This document shows, in pieces, positions 15,945-25,766 of a stretch of DNA of 64,000 bases. Position 1 is the stretch's first letter; the number at the start of each line of letters is the position of its first letter. Origin of the DNA: Desulfovibrio desulfuricans (GTDB taxonomy: Bacteria; Desulfobacterota; Desulfovibrionia; Desulfovibrionales; Desulfovibrionaceae); contig NZ_JANFYZ010000004.1 of the NCBI RefSeq assembly GCF_024460775.1, forward strand, positions 62,001 to 126,000, in the 5' to 3' direction. The notes beneath the pieces are model-generated. The model searched no databases and was not told where the DNA came from. It worked only from the letters and a program-made list of their open reading frames with translations. Made by a program: the position numbers and the translations under genes.

Positions 15945-17063
15945 ATGGAAACTTTTCAGGAATATTTGCAGGCGTGGCCTTCAGCCCGCCGGGCAGAGGG
16001 AGCCGCACGCGCCACAGAAGCGGATGTGCTGGCCGTGCTGCAAAAGGAAATTTTGCAGCCAGCCGATCTCCTTACCCTGCTTTCGCCTGCGGCTGCTCCG
16101 CACCTTGAGGCCATGGCCCGCCGCGCACGCGAGCTGACCCTGCGTTTCTTTGGCAAGGCCGTGAACATCTTCACTCCACTCTACATCTCCGATGTCTGCA
16201 CCAACCAGTGCCGCTACTGCGGATTCAATGCCAAAAACAAGCAACCACGCCGCCATTTGAGCATTGATGAGGCCGCTGCGGAGGCGGACGTTATCGCCGA
16301 CAAGGGCTTTCAGCACATCCTGCTGCTGACGGGCGATGCGCGGCATTTATCCTCGCCGCAGTATATCGCGGATGCGGCCCGGCGCATCAAACCCCGCTTT
16401 GCCTCGGTGGGCGTGGAGGTCTATTCGCTCACCACCGAGGAATATAACCTGCTGGTGAACGCAGGCGTGGACAGCATGACCATGTTTCAGGAGACGTATA
16501 ATCCGGAACTTTACGCATGGCTGCACCCCGTTGGCCCCAAGCATGATTACGGCTTCAGGCTCAATGCGCCGCAGCGCGCGGCAGAGGGCGGCATCCGCTC
16601 CATCGGCGTGGGCGCCTTGCTGGGGCTGGAATCTTTTGAGCAGGATGCCTTTGCCACAGGCCTGCACGCATGGTGGCTGCAAAGGCGCTATCCCGGCGTG
16701 GATGTGAGCGTTTCCATCCCGCGCATCTGCCCGCATGAGGGCAACTTTGACGTGCAGCACGCCGTGGACGACCGCCATCTTGTACAATATGTTACTGCCA
16801 TGCGCTGCTTCCTGCCGCGTGCGGGCATCACCTGCTCCAGCCGCGAAAGCGCCTTTATGCGCGACCATCTGGTGCCTATCGGCGTAACCAGAGTTTCCGC
16901 CGGTGTTTCCACCGCCGTGGGCGGCCGCGCAACCGAGGACTTGCACAATCCCGGCCAGTTTGAGATCACCGACCGCCGCAGCCTTGAAGAAATGGCGGCC
17001 TCCCTGGCTGGCATAGGCTATCAGGCTGTGCTTAAAGACTGGGAAGACCCGGTGGCAGTGTAA
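15945..17063 (+). CDS. thiH: 2-iminoacetate synthase, radical SAM
   Basis: Cleaves tyrosine by radical chemistry to give dehydroglycine (2-iminoacetate) for ThiG. This is the route used by anaerobes, where the oxygen-dependent glycine oxidase ThiO is unsuitable. The 372-residue protein has the radical SAM CX3CX2C cluster as CTNQCRYC with Cys85, Cys89 and Cys92. Later segments such as SIPRICPHEG and GVTRVSAGVSTAVGG are typical of ThiH. It follows thiG by 69 bases. Confidence 0.95.
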   Translation: METFQEYLQAWPSARRAEGAARATEADVLAVLQKEILQPADLLTLLSPAAAPHLEAMARRARELTLRFFGKAVNIFTPLYISDVCTNQCRYCGFNAKNKQPRRHLSIDEAAAEADVIADKGFQHILLLTGDARHLSSPQYIADAARRIKPRFASVGVEVYSLTTEEYNLLVNAGVDSMTMFQETYNPELYAWLHPVGPKHDYGFRLNAPQRAAEGGIRSIGVGALLGLESFEQDAFATGLHAWWLQRRYPGVDVSVSIPRICPHEGNFDVQHAVDDRHLVQYVTAMRCFLPRAGITCSSRESAFMRDHLVPIGVTRVSAGVSTAVGGRATEDLHNPGQFEITDRRSLEEMAASLAGIGYQAVLKDWEDPVAV

Positions 17064-17086
17064 CAGCACTGTTTGCAGTGATGGAG

Positions 17087-17114
17087 CGGCGGTCTGGTGC
17101 ACACCGGGCCGCCG
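17087..17114 (+). other. Strong hairpin between thiH and thiF
   Basis: Bases 17087-17098 pair with 17103-17114 over 12 positions (two G-U pairs) around a GCAC loop. There is no U-tract after it. It could tune expression of thiF relative to thiSGH or protect the upstream message. It also argues that thiF starts at 17167 rather than at the GTG at 17116 directly after the stem. Confidence 0.45.
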
Positions 17115-17166
17115 TGTGATACAAGCTGACAACTCCAGGCCAAATACCAACTCACGGATCTACGCC

Positions 17167-17781
17167 ATGCACAATGCACTTCACAACGGCCTTGCCCGCT
17201 ACCTCAGCCCCGACCAACTGGAGGCCCTGCGCGCCGCCCGCGTGGGCATTGCCGGGGCGGGGGGGCTTGGCTCCAACGCGGCCCTGATGCTGGCCCGCAG
17301 CGGCGTGGGCAATCTGGTGCTGGTGGATGATGACGTGGTGGACGCCTCCAATCTCAACCGCCAGCAATACTGGCCCCGGCATGTGGGCCGCCCCAAGGTC
17401 GAAGCCCTGGCAGAGCTGCTGCTGGAACTGAATCCCGAAATGGGCGTGGAAGCCCGGCGTATGCGCCTTGACCAGAGCAACATGGCTGAGGTGCTGCCCA
17501 CCTGCCCAATCTGGGTGGAGGCCTTTGACGGGCCGGACGACAAAACGCTGCTGGTGGAAACTGCCCTGCTCGGCGGCTACCGCATAGCCAGCGCATCGGG
17601 CATGGGTGGCTGGGGCGGCAAAGCCATGGGCAAACGCTACCTTGGCAATCTGGTGCTCGTGGGCGACTTCAGCACAGATATCCTGCTGGCCCCGCCCCTT
17701 GCCCCCCGTGTGACAGAAGCCGCCGCCCTGCTGGCTGACGCCGTGCTTGAGATGGTGCTGGGCGTGAACGAGCAAGCATAA
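17167..17781 (+). CDS. thiF: ThiS adenylyltransferase, short family-2 ThiF
   Basis: Activates the ThiS C-terminus by adenylylation. The 204-residue E1-like protein has the nucleotide-binding loop GAGGLG at 30-35, then VDDDVVDASNLNRQQY, the usual ATP/ThiS contact region. It is short and has a single cysteine (in LPTCPIW), lacking the zinc-binding CxxC pairs of E. coli ThiF, which fits the family-2 ThiF seen in anaerobes. The start at 17167 is chosen because the GTG at 17116 abuts a hairpin; neither has a strong ribosome binding site. Confidence 0.88.
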   Translation: MHNALHNGLARYLSPDQLEALRAARVGIAGAGGLGSNAALMLARSGVGNLVLVDDDVVDASNLNRQQYWPRHVGRPKVEALAELLLELNPEMGVEARRMRLDQSNMAEVLPTCPIWVEAFDGPDDKTLLVETALLGGYRIASASGMGGWGGKAMGKRYLGNLVLVGDFSTDILLAPPLAPRVTEAAALLADAVLEMVLGVNEQA

Positions 17782-17810
17782 GAGCTGCCAGATATTTTTG
17801 ACCACAAAAA

Positions 17811-17869
17811 AAGACCCGTTACAGACAGATATTGCGCGCTTATCGCTCTATCCGGCTGCAACGGGTCTT
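17811..17869. terminator. Terminator between thiF and the chemoreceptor gene
   Basis: AAGACCCGTT (17811-17820) pairs with AACGGGTCTT (17860-17869) around a 39-base loop. On the minus strand the stem runs into a stretch of seven Ts, so it is a good terminator for the chemoreceptor gene; for thiF on the plus strand it is weaker. Confidence 0.7.
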
Positions 17870-17895
17870 GTACTGCCTTGAGGCAAAAAACTGAG

Positions 17896-19434
17896 CTACA
17901 CTTTCAATTGCGCGGTCAGGTCTTCCAGCTTGTCGGTCAGTTCCTGAAGCTTGTCGGTTTCCATGCTGGCCTGGCCCATGGATTGGGACGTGTCTGCCAC
18001 CATATGGTTCACCTGATCAATGGTGTGGGTGATCTGCTCGCTGGCGGCTGACTGCTCTTCGCTGGCAGCGGCAATAGCCTTGACCTGCCCCACGGTGTTT
18101 TCCACCGTACCCACGATGGCGTCCAGCGCCTCGCCAGACTGCTTGGCGTAGTCTGTGGCCTGCTCCACCTGCTGCACGGCATTGTCCATGGACGACATGC
18201 TCTTGGCGGCGCTTTGCTGAATGGCCTCAATGGCACGGCCCACATCCGTGGTGGAAGCCATGGTTTTTTCTGCCAGTTTGCGCACCTCATCGGCCACCAC
18301 GGCAAAACCGCGCCCGGCTTCGCCGGCACGGGCCGCTTCAATGGCTGCGTTGAGGGCCAGCAGGTTGGTCTGGTCGGCAATATCTGAAATAACGTTCATA
18401 ATTTCGGTAATGGCTCTGGCATGTGATTCCAGCGTGGCCATATCCGTGCGCAGATCAAGCGTAACACGGTGCACGTTTTCAATGCCGTGCAGGGCGTTCT
18501 GCACAACTTCCGCCCCTGTGGTGGCCTTGGACATGGTGTGGCCAGAAGCTTCGGCGGCCTTATCCGCATTGCCGGCAACTTCCTGCACTCTGGCGTTCAT
18601 GTGGCCCATGGAGGAGGCGGCCTCTTTAAGCTGGCCCGCGGCAATGGCGGCATTTTTGTCCGACTGCCGGATGCTGCCGGTAAGGGCCACCACGATCTCG
18701 GCCAGCTCATCCATGGTTTCTTCCAGCGCCTGCGCCACTTCGGCCATACGCTGGTTCTTTTCCGTGATCTGCCGCTGCGCCTCGTTAAGCGCGGTCATGT
18801 CCACATACACGCACATGCCGCCAATACAGGCCCCTTCGGCATTGTAGATGGGGAACACGTTGGCGAGCACGTTGACCTTGCCGCCCTTGTGCCCGCCGAT
18901 GGTCACTTCAAGATTCTTGAAGCACTCGCCCGTGGCCATGCTCTTGCCCACGGCGGTTTTGCGCGTGGGATCGTTATAAAACAGATGGGCCAGGGTTTTG
19001 CCAAGGCAGGATTCAATGCTGTCGTCGATTTCCAGCATGTTCAGACATGCCCTGTTGGTGCTGAGCGCGCGCTCGTTGGTGTCCACCAGCAGGTACGGCA
19101 TGGGCAGGCCACGCAGGATGCCGTCTTTGTATTCCCTGTCGTTTTTAAATGCCTGCCGCAGGTCTTCAAGGCTTGTAAACAGCGGAGCAAGAGAGGGATC
19201 AGTATTGCTCAGGCTTCGGCTTGGATTGGCCGCCACGGCGCAGACAGCTTCACCAGCCTGACGCAAAGCCCCGCCAGCAAGCGCACGCCCGGCAGCAAAC
19301 GCGCCAAAAGCCGCCACAAGAGCGCTCACTATGACAGCTAAAACGGGCAGACCCGCCAGCTGAGTTACGCCAAAGCCAATACCCGCTGCCAGCAGCGCTG
19401 ATGCGCAACTGTACAAAAGGAATTTACCGTTCAC
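17896..19434 (-). CDS. Methyl-accepting chemotaxis protein with cytoplasmic PAS domain
   Basis: A 512-residue chemoreceptor. Two hydrophobic helices in the first 50 residues are separated by only a few residues, so there is no real periplasmic domain. A PAS-like sensor follows (about 105-215, from [20 protein letters not shown] through [15 protein letters not shown]), so sensing is probably cytoplasmic. The C-terminal half is the signalling coiled coil, with the hairpin tip [20 protein letters not shown] and [18 protein letters not shown]. The start is the GTG at 19434 after AGAGGTGG; longer readings add 22 unlikely residues. The ligand is unknown, perhaps redox or a metabolite through PAS. 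Confidence 0.9.
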   Translation of the reverse strand: MNGKFLLYSCASALLAAGIGFGVTQLAGLPVLAVIVSALVAAFGAFAAGRALAGGALRQAGEAVCAVAANPSRSLSNTDPSLAPLFTSLEDLRQAFKNDREYKDGILRGLPMPYLLVDTNERALSTNRACLNMLEIDDSIESCLGKTLAHLFYNDPTRKTAVGKSMATGECFKNLEVTIGGHKGGKVNVLANVFPIYNAEGACIGGMCVYVDMTALNEAQRQITEKNQRMAEVAQALEETMDELAEIVVALTGSIRQSDKNAAIAAGQLKEAASSMGHMNARVQEVAGNADKAAEASGHTMSKATTGAEVVQNALHGIENVHRVTLDLRTDMATLESHARAITEIMNVISDIADQTNLLALNAAIEAARAGEAGRGFAVVADEVRKLAEKTMASTTDVGRAIEAIQQSAAKSMSSMDNAVQQVEQATDYAKQSGEALDAIVGTVENTVGQVKAIAAASEEQSAASEQITHTIDQVNHMVADTSQSMGQASMETDKLQELTDKLEDLTAQLKV

Positions 19435-19700
19435 TGAGCCACCTCTCTTTAAAACGCAAAACTTTTTATACGTGGCAAAAACTTGCCGTCTGCATGCCAT
19501 CGTTTACAAAAAGGTACAGCAGCCCCCTAATGCCGCTGTCCCGGACTATTCTCTTCTCATTCTGCATTTCGGCAGTTTTTTGAAAAAAATTAGTTTTCAG
19601 AAAAAAAAGGGGCATTTTTACCATTTGGTGGTATCCATACTTCATCAATCAAGGTACGACAACTCACCACAGTATATCTTGCCCGCATTGCACAAACATC
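19435..19700. other. AT-rich upstream region of the chemoreceptor gene
   Basis: About 265 bases, markedly more A/T-rich than neighbouring genes, with runs of A and T around 19570-19615. It should contain the chemoreceptor promoter on the minus strand; I tested for sigma-54 and sigma-28 patterns and found none with correct spacing. Open frames here are short and unsupported. Confidence 0.4.
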
Positions 19701-19727
19701 TTGACAATTTTTTTTCACCAAGATAAT
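19701..19727 (+). promoter_or_regulatory. Housekeeping promoter for the rimP-nusA-infB operon
   Basis: A perfect -35 TTGACA at 19701-19706 is followed after 15 bases by GATAAT at 19722-19727, which matches five of six -10 positions. The spacing is 2 bases short of ideal, but the T-rich spacer and the location upstream of rimP make this the likely promoter. The transcript would start near 19735, leaving a leader of about 155 bases. Confidence 0.55.
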
Positions 19728-19793
19728 GAAACTCATTCAAAGCGGCTGGCGTTCGCGCCACTGCTACATCCTGATGCGGAACGCAGTTCCTGC

Positions 19794-19823
19794 GGGGTGG
19801 CCTGAATGGGCCCCCTTTTTTTT
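19794..19823 (+). terminator. Possible attenuator in the rimP-nusA leader
   Basis: GGGG-T-GGCC (19794-19802) can pair with GGCCCCC (19809-19815), leaving one bulged T, and eight Ts follow directly (19816-19823). This is a classic intrinsic terminator shape between the promoter at 19701 and rimP at 19892. No gene lies between, so it would act on the operon's own transcript. Confidence 0.55.
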
Positions 19824-19891
19824 GTCCTTGTGACAGGGCAAACCCGCCAGGCAAGCGCATTTTCAGCGCAAAGGAATGCTCTAAGAAACGA

Positions 19892-20614
19892 ATGACCGAC
19901 GACGTACTCAAAGAAACCATCACCAGTTTGGCCGAGCCCCTCGCAACATCGCTGGGCCTGGTTATCTGGGGAGTGGAAATCGTCCGCGCCGGGCGCACAG
20001 TGGTTCGGCTCTTTGTAGACGTGCCGTTTTCTGAAGAAACCGGCACCCAGCCCGCCCCCGCCGACACCGACGACATTGATGCGCCAGCCCTGGTCGCACT
20101 TTCTGCCACCCTTGAGCAGTGCGAGCACATCTCGCGCCACATTGGCCTCGCCCTTGAGGTGGAAGATACCATTCCCGAGGCGTACGTGCTGGAGGTTTCC
20201 ACCCCCGGCCTGACGCGACTTTTCTTCAGCCTTGACCAGATGCGCCATTATATTGGCGATGTGGTGGAAGCCCGTCTGCTCAGGGCCGTTGCCATCAACG
20301 AGGATGCGCCCGAAGGGCCCAACCCCTCCCACGGCGGCCCCCGCCGCCTGTGGCGCGGCGCCCTGCTTTCCGTTGAAGAGAATGCGTTCACCCTGGCGCC
20401 AGCCACCATCTCGCCCGAGGGCGAGGTGACACCCGAAAACCTGCCGCCGGTCAGCATCCCCTGGGATGCCGTGCGCAGGGCAAGCCGCATGTATATTTTC
20501 AGGCAGCCGCAAAAGCCTGGCAAGGGCCGCGCCAAAGCGCCCGCCGCCAAGACTGCGACCAAGCCCCGCAAGGAAAAGAAAACAAAATCCAGTGGTTCTG
20601 AAGAGAACCAGTAA
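19892..20614 (+). CDS. rimP: Ribosome maturation factor RimP, extended form
   Basis: Needed for 30S subunit maturation. The 240-residue protein contains the RimP N-domain with LALEVEDTIPEAYVLEVSTPGLTRLFFS, the family's most conserved segment. It is about 90 residues longer than E. coli RimP, through an insertion in the C-terminal domain (around NEDAPEGPNPSHGGP) and a Lys/Ala-rich tail after about 205. The ATG at 19892 has only a weak upstream site (AAGGA is 16 bases away). It heads the operon rimP-nusA-ylxR-infB. Confidence 0.9.
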   Translation: MTDDVLKETITSLAEPLATSLGLVIWGVEIVRAGRTVVRLFVDVPFSEETGTQPAPADTDDIDAPALVALSATLEQCEHISRHIGLALEVEDTIPEAYVLEVSTPGLTRLFFSLDQMRHYIGDVVEARLLRAVAINEDAPEGPNPSHGGPRRLWRGALLSVEENAFTLAPATISPEGEVTPENLPPVSIPWDAVRRASRMYIFRQPQKPGKGRAKAPAAKTATKPRKEKKTKSSGSEENQ

Positions 20615-20723
20615 AACCTGACGCAACTGCACACTCGCTTGGCATGGCCAGAAGCACTGGCCGCCGTGAACAGGGCAGGAACCAGAGATATTTTCGCCGC
20701 AGCGCCAGCAGCCGGAGGCACCC

Positions 20724-22037
20724 ATGAATCTTGAACTTAAAAAGGCCATTGACCAGATCAGCAAGGACAAAGGCCTTGACCGCAACATGCTCATCGACAC
20801 GCTTGAAGACGCGGTGCGCACTTCGGTGCTGCGCCGCTTCAGCGAAGATATGGACGTGGAAGTTACCTACAATGACGAAACAGGCGACATTGAGGTCTAC
20901 CAGTTCAAAATCGTCATGGCCGACGACGACTTTGCCAATCCTGACACGCAGATTGAGTACTCCGAAGCGATCAAGCATGATCCTTCCGTGCAGGTGGACG
21001 ATGAAATGGGCTTCCGCGTCAAGGTTGAAGACCTTGGCCGCATTGCCGCCCAGTCTGCCAAGCAGGTCATCATCCAGCGCATGCGTGATGCGGAGCAGGA
21101 AATCATCTACACCGAATACAAGGATCGCGTGGGCGAAATTGTATCCGGCATCGTGCAGCGCCGCGACAAGGGCGGCTGGGTTGTGAACCTTGGCCGCACC
21201 GAGGCCATACTGCCCCGCGAGGAACAGATCCCCCGCGAACATTACAAGCGCGGCGACCGCGTGCAGGCCCTCATCATTGAGGTACGCCAGGAAGGGCGCG
21301 GCCCGCAGGTTGTTGTTTCGCGTTCGCACCGCGACTACATGGCCGCCCTGTTCCGCCGTGAAGTGCCCGAAGTTGACGATGGCGTGGTGCAGATCATGGG
21401 CGTTGCCCGCGATCCCGGCTCCCGCGCCAAGGTTGCCGTGCTTTCGCGTGAGCGCGATGTGGATCCCGTGGGCGCATGCGTTGGCGTGCGCGGTTCGCGT
21501 ATCCAGAACATCGTGCAGGAACTGCACGGCGAACGCATCGACATCGTTGTCTGGAGCGCAGACATTGCCACCTATGCCCGCAACGCCCTGGCCCCGGCCC
21601 TGGTTTCGCGCATTGTGGTGGACGAAGAAGAAAATCTTCTGGAAGTCATCGTGCCTGACGATCAGCTCACCAACGCCATCGGGCGCAAGGGGCAAAACGT
21701 CAAGCTTGCCGCGCGCCTGCTGGGCTGGAAGGTCGATATATTTACCGAAACCCGCTACAACGAGGCCAATGCCATTGGGCACGGCCTTGAACAGGTTGCC
21801 AGCGTGGCGGAAGTTTCCATTGAAGCGCTTCTTGCCGCGGGCTACAGCTCGCTGGACAACCTGCGCGAGGCCACGGATCAGGAACTGTCTGACAAGCTCA
21901 CTATCAGCGCGGCGCGCATTGCCGACCTGCGCTCGGCCATCAACTTCCTGGCCCCGATTGTGGAAAGCACTCCCGAATCCTCGGCAGTGGAGCTGAAAAT
22001 GCCCGCCGCCACGGAAAGCGGAGATGCAAAAGAATAA
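20724..22037 (+). CDS. nusA: Transcription termination/antitermination factor NusA
   Basis: Binds RNA polymerase and nascent RNA to control pausing, termination and antitermination. The 437 residues contain the N-terminal polymerase-binding domain (NLELKKAIDQISKDKGLDRNM), an S1 domain (about 135-200, GEIVSGIVQRRDKGGWVVNLG) and KH domains including GACVGVRGSRIQNIVQEL and IGRKGQNVKLAARLLGW. A short C-terminal helix-hairpin-helix region follows. GGAGG precedes the ATG. It overlaps ylxR by 14 bases, so the two are translationally coupled. Confidence 0.97.
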   Translation: MNLELKKAIDQISKDKGLDRNMLIDTLEDAVRTSVLRRFSEDMDVEVTYNDETGDIEVYQFKIVMADDDFANPDTQIEYSEAIKHDPSVQVDDEMGFRVKVEDLGRIAAQSAKQVIIQRMRDAEQEIIYTEYKDRVGEIVSGIVQRRDKGGWVVNLGRTEAILPREEQIPREHYKRGDRVQALIIEVRQEGRGPQVVVSRSHRDYMAALFRREVPEVDDGVVQIMGVARDPGSRAKVAVLSRERDVDPVGACVGVRGSRIQNIVQELHGERIDIVVWSADIATYARNALAPALVSRIVVDEEENLLEVIVPDDQLTNAIGRKGQNVKLAARLLGWKVDIFTETRYNEANAIGHGLEQVASVAEVSIEALLAAGYSSLDNLREATDQELSDKLTISAARIADLRSAINFLAPIVESTPESSAVELKMPAATESGDAKE

Positions 22038-22287
22038 CGCTGCGCCCGTTGAAGTCGGGGAGCAGGCCTGTGACGGGCCGGAGCGCATGTGCGTCATCTG
22101 CCGCCGCCGCTTTCCCAAGGCCGATCTCGACCGCCACGTACTGGCGGAGCAGGGAATTTTGACTTTAGACGCAGAAAAAACCAGACCGGGCAGAGGCTGG
22201 TATGTATGTTCCGATCCTGTCTGCGCGGCCAAGTTCGCGAAATTCAGACCCGGAACACGGCGCAAGGGGGGAAAACATGTCCGATGA
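22024..22287 (+). CDS. ylxR: YlxR family RNA-binding protein (DUF448)
   Basis: An 87-residue basic protein with [14 protein letters not shown] and [12 protein letters not shown], matching the DUF448 fold, which is almost always encoded between nusA and infB. Family members bind RNA and, in some bacteria, associate with RNase P or regulate metabolism; the role here is unproven. It starts within the last 14 bases of nusA and its 3' end overlaps the infB start by 11 bases. Confidence 0.9.
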   Translation: MQKNNAAPVEVGEQACDGPERMCVICRRRFPKADLDRHVLAEQGILTLDAEKTRPGRGWYVCSDPVCAAKFAKFRPGTRRKGGKHVR

Positions 22288-25264
22288 TAAAATAAAAATT
22301 AAGGATCTCGGCGGGGATATCTCGCAAGATCCCAAGGATATACTGCGTGTCGCGCGTGAGCTCGGCCTGCCGGTAAAATCCGCTACTGGTTCCGTCACCT
22401 CAGAGGAGGCCACTCGCTTGCGCGACTACTTTGCCGAACAGAAACAGGTTGATGCGGAGCGCGCCGGTTCGCAGCGCGACGTCATCGTGCGCCGCCGCCG
22501 CAAGGACTCCCCGCAGGAAGCCGAAACCGCAGCGCAGGAAGCCCCCGTTGCCGCACCGGTTGAAACCGAAGCGCCCAAGGAAGCTGCCCCTGTGGTAGAA
22601 GCCGTGGCCGAAGCGGCCCCTGCGGCTCCCGCTGCTGAATCCGTTGCGCCCAAGGCTTCCAAGCCCGCGCAGGAATCGGCCCCCGCTGCCGAACACAAGG
22701 CCCGCGTCGTCAAGCCTGCCAAGGTTGTCTCGCCCGCCCGCGTCATCAGCCGCCCCAGCGACCAGAAAGAACCCGAGGTTGTGGAAGCTCCGGCTCCCGC
22801 CGCTGCGGAGTCTGCACCTGAAGCAGCGCCCGCCGCCCCTGTGGTGGAAGCCGTTGCTGCAAAGGTTCAGGCTGAAAAGCCCCACGCCGACAAGGCTGAA
22901 GCCCAGGACAAGGCCGCCAAGGCTCGTGTGGCGCGCCCCGATGCCTCGGCCATGCCCGAAGGCTCGTCTGCGCCTACCCTGCCCCAGCGTTCTGCCGAAG
23001 CCCGCGCCAGTGAAGACGGCGAGGAAGGCGCCGCGCCCCGTCGCGCACCCCGTTCAGAAGCTCCGGCAACACCGCAGGTTCGCATTATTTCCCGTCCTGT
23101 TCCCGGCGCGACTCCCTCGCAGGATGCCCGCCCCGCCCGCACTGGCGACAGCCGCCCCGGCGGTTATCCGCCCAGAGACGGCGCTGGCAGGCCTCCCCGT
23201 CCCGGCGGTCCCCGTCCTGGCGGCCCCGGTGGCCCCGGCGGCGCGCCGCGTTCTGCTGGCGGCCCCCGTCCCGGCGGTCCCGCAGGCGGCTTTGGACAGC
23301 AGACAGCGCCTGCCTCCCCTTCCGACACCCGCGATGGGCAGAGCAAGAAAAAGCGTCTCAAGGGTCGCCGCACTGTTGATTTTCAGCAGGGTGATTTTGG
23401 TCGCCGCAGCGATGACGACGACAGCGGTCGCCTGAACAGAGGCAAGGGCCGCCGCAAGTCGGGCCGTTCTTCTGTGGTGCCGCAGTCCACCCAGCCGCTC
23501 AAGGCCGCAAAGCGCAAGATCCGTATTACCGAAGCCATCCGCGTTGCCGATATGGCCCACCAGATGGGCCTCAAGGCCAACGAGATCATCAAGGTGCTCT
23601 TTGGTCTTGGCATCATGGCGACCATCAACCAGACGCTGGATATCGACACCGCCACCCTGGTGGCAGCCGAATTCGGCTACGAAGTTGAAAAAGTCGGCTT
23701 TTCTGAAGACGATTATCTGGTTCCCAAGGAAGTGGACGCGCCTGAAACACTCAAGCCGCGGCCCCCTGTTGTTACCATCATGGGTCACGTTGACCACGGT
23801 AAAACCTCGCTGCTCGACGCCATACGCAAGTCCAACGTCACCAGCGGCGAAGCCGGCGGCATCACCCAGCACATCGGCGCATACCATGTGAAGACCAAGC
23901 GCGGCGAAATCGTGTTCCTCGACACGCCCGGCCACGAAGCCTTCACCGCAATGCGCGCCCGTGGCGCTCAGGTCACCGACCTTGTTATTCTTGTGGTCGC
24001 CGCCGATGACGGCGTCATGGAGCAGACCCGCGAAGCCATCAACCACTCCCGCGCCGCCAATGTTCCCATTATGGTGGCCGTGAACAAGATGGACAAGCCC
24101 GGCGCCGAGCCTGACCGCGTGTTGCGTGAACTGGCCGAGCTTGGTTTGCAGGCCGAAGAATGGGGCGGCGACACCATCGTTGCCAAGGTTTCGGCCAAGA
24201 GCCGCATGGGCCTGGACGAACTGCTCGAAATGGTGGCCCTCCAGTCTGAAATCATGGAGCTCAAGGCCAACCCCGACAAGCCCGCTCGCGGTCATATCGT
24301 GGAAGCCAAGCTCGACAAGGGCCGTGGCCCCATCGCCACCGTGCTCATTCAGGAAGGCACTCTGCGCCAGGGCGACAGCTTTGTGTGCGGCACCTTCTCG
24401 GGCCGTGTGCGCGCTCTCATGAGCGACCAGGGCAAGAAGGTCAAGGACGCCGGCCCCTCGCTGCCTGTGGAAGTGCAGGGCTTTGAAGGCGTGCCGGAAG
24501 CCGGTGAAGAATTCTTTGTGGTGTCCGACGAAAAGGTCGCCCGCCGCATCGCCGATTCCCGCGCGGTCAAGCAGCGTGAACGCGATCTGGCCTCCGAATC
24601 GCGCGTCACCCTTGAAACCTTCCTGTCGCAGCGCAAGTCCGATCAGGAAACCCTGACCCTCAACCTTGTGGTCAAGGCGGACGTGCAGGGCAGCCTGGAA
24701 GCCATCACCGAAGCTCTGAACAAGCAGAGCACGGAAAAGGTGCGCATCAACGTGGTGCACGGCGGCACAGGCGCAATCACGGAATCCGACATTCTGCTGG
24801 CTTCTGCCTCGCAGGCCATCATTATCGGCTTCAACGTGCGTCCCACTTCCAAGATCAAGGATGTGGCCGACCACGAGAACGTGGATATCCGCTTCTACGA
24901 GATCATTTACAAGCTCGTGGACGATATCAAGAGCGCCATGGCTGGCATGCTCGCTCCTGTGCAGCGTGAAGTGTACCTCGGCCAGGCCGAAGTGCGCGAC
25001 ACCTTCAGCGTGCCCAAGGTCGGCGTCATCGCCGGTTCCTACGTGGCTGACGGCAAGATCGCCCGTAATGCCGGTGTGCGTCTGCTGCGCGACGGCGTGG
25101 TGGTCTACACGGGCAAGATCTCTTCCCTCAAGCGCTTCAAGGACGACTCCAAGGAAGTGGTTAAGGGCAACGAGTGCGGCGTGGGCCTTGAAAACTTCAA
25201 CGACGTGAAGATCGGCGACATTATTGAAGCCTTTGAAACAGTCGAAGAAGCCGCCACTCTTTAG
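22277..25264 (+). CDS. infB: Translation initiation factor IF-2
   Basis: Initiator-tRNA-dependent GTPase of translation initiation. The 995-residue protein has an N-terminal IF2_N-like domain ([20 protein letters not shown]), then about 350 residues of Ala/Pro/Gly-rich linker. A second IF2_N-type unit ([21 protein letters not shown]) precedes the G domain with GHVDHGKT at 503-510, DTPGHEAF and NKMDKPG, and the C-terminal domains follow. The ATG at 22277 follows AAGGGGGG and overlaps ylxR; an upstream in-frame ATG would extend it into ylxR without a ribosome binding site. A strong terminator follows. Confidence 0.97.
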   Translation: MSDDKIKIKDLGGDISQDPKDILRVARELGLPVKSATGSVTSEEATRLRDYFAEQKQVDAERAGSQRDVIVRRRRKDSPQEAETAAQEAPVAAPVETEAPKEAAPVVEAVAEAAPAAPAAESVAPKASKPAQESAPAAEHKARVVKPAKVVSPARVISRPSDQKEPEVVEAPAPAAAESAPEAAPAAPVVEAVAAKVQAEKPHADKAEAQDKAAKARVARPDASAMPEGSSAPTLPQRSAEARASEDGEEGAAPRRAPRSEAPATPQVRIISRPVPGATPSQDARPARTGDSRPGGYPPRDGAGRPPRPGGPRPGGPGGPGGAPRSAGGPRPGGPAGGFGQQTAPASPSDTRDGQSKKKRLKGRRTVDFQQGDFGRRSDDDDSGRLNRGKGRRKSGRSSVVPQSTQPLKAAKRKIRITEAIRVADMAHQMGLKANEIIKVLFGLGIMATINQTLDIDTATLVAAEFGYEVEKVGFSEDDYLVPKEVDAPETLKPRPPVVTIMGHVDHGKTSLLDAIRKSNVTSGEAGGITQHIGAYHVKTKRGEIVFLDTPGHEAFTAMRARGAQVTDLVILVVAADDGVMEQTREAINHSRAANVPIMVAVNKMDKPGAEPDRVLRELAELGLQAEEWGGDTIVAKVSAKSRMGLDELLEMVALQSEIMELKANPDKPARGHIVEAKLDKGRGPIATVLIQEGTLRQGDSFVCGTFSGRVRALMSDQGKKVKDAGPSLPVEVQGFEGVPEAGEEFFVVSDEKVARRIADSRAVKQRERDLASESRVTLETFLSQRKSDQETLTLNLVVKADVQGSLEAITEALNKQSTEKVRINVVHGGTGAITESDILLASASQAIIIGFNVRPTSKIKDVADHENVDIRFYEIIYKLVDDIKSAMAGMLAPVQREVYLGQAEVRDTFSVPKVGVIAGSYVADGKIARNAGVRLLRDGVVVYTGKISSLKRFKDDSKEVVKGNECGVGLENFNDVKIGDIIEAFETVEEAATL

Positions 25265-25278
25265 ACATTGATTAATGG

Positions 25279-25314
25279 GAAGGGAGGCCGCAAACAGGCC
25301 TCCCTTCTTTTTTT
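25279..25314 (+). terminator. Strong terminator after infB
   Basis: GAAGGGAGGCC (25279-25289) pairs perfectly with 25297-25307 around a 7-base loop, and CTTTTTTT follows. The U-tract makes this the clearest intrinsic terminator in the window. It divides the nusA-infB operon from the ylxP-nrnA-truB genes. Confidence 0.93.
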
Positions 25315-25469
25315 GCATACATGCCTTTGACAGCCAGCCTTTCAGGCCATATCTGTAGTTCTCGGCTGTGCCGGAAAGCGCCCGTGGGGCCAAAAGCACA
25401 CCACCTATCCCTTGCCGCCACAAGGCGACAAGCCTGCAAAAAGCCTTTCGCCCGGCAGGAATCCAGTCT

Positions 25470-25766
25470 ATGGCCATGTTTATGGCGGTTCTTACCGTAG
25501 AATTCAGCCTGGAAGGCAACGATAATCTCAAGGCCAAGCGCCGCGTTGCCAACAGCCTGAAACAGAAGACCAGAAACAAATTCAATGTAGCCATAGCCGA
25601 AGCGGGAACAGAAGACAGCCTCTCCCGTCTGCGGCTTGCAGTGGTATCCATTTCCAACAGCGAGAGCCATCTGCGCAGCCGCATGGACAAATGCGCGCTC
25701 ATGATGGAAGCGGTCTGCCCCGAGGAAATGACGGATAGCCAGGTGGAGATATATGCAGCGGACTGA
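25470..25766 (+). CDS. ylxP: YlxP family protein (DUF503)
   Basis: A 98-residue protein of the DUF503 family, usually encoded after infB and implicated in ribosome assembly or growth. The sequence FMAVLTVEFSLEGNDNLKAKRRVANSLKQKTRNKFNVAIAE matches the family's N-terminal two-thirds. CAGGA precedes the ATG at 25470. It overlaps nrnA by 14 bases. The biochemical role is not established. Confidence 0.85.
   Translation: MAMFMAVLTVEFSLEGNDNLKAKRRVANSLKQKTRNKFNVAIAEAGTEDSLSRLRLAVVSISNSESHLRSRMDKCALMMEAVCPEEMTDSQVEIYAAD

Noticed and set aside
17116-17166. GTG start giving thiF 17 extra residues
   Set aside because: It falls right after a 12-bp hairpin with no ribosome binding site; the extra residues are not family-like.
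19435-19700. Sigma-54 promoter around TGGCAAAAACTTGCC (19473-19487)
   Set aside because: GG and GC are 11 bases apart instead of 12 on either strand; sigma-54 does not tolerate this spacing.
23054-25702. An 882-residue minus-strand frame opposite infB
   Set aside because: Antisense to the IF-2 GTPase and linker; composition is that of a shadow frame.
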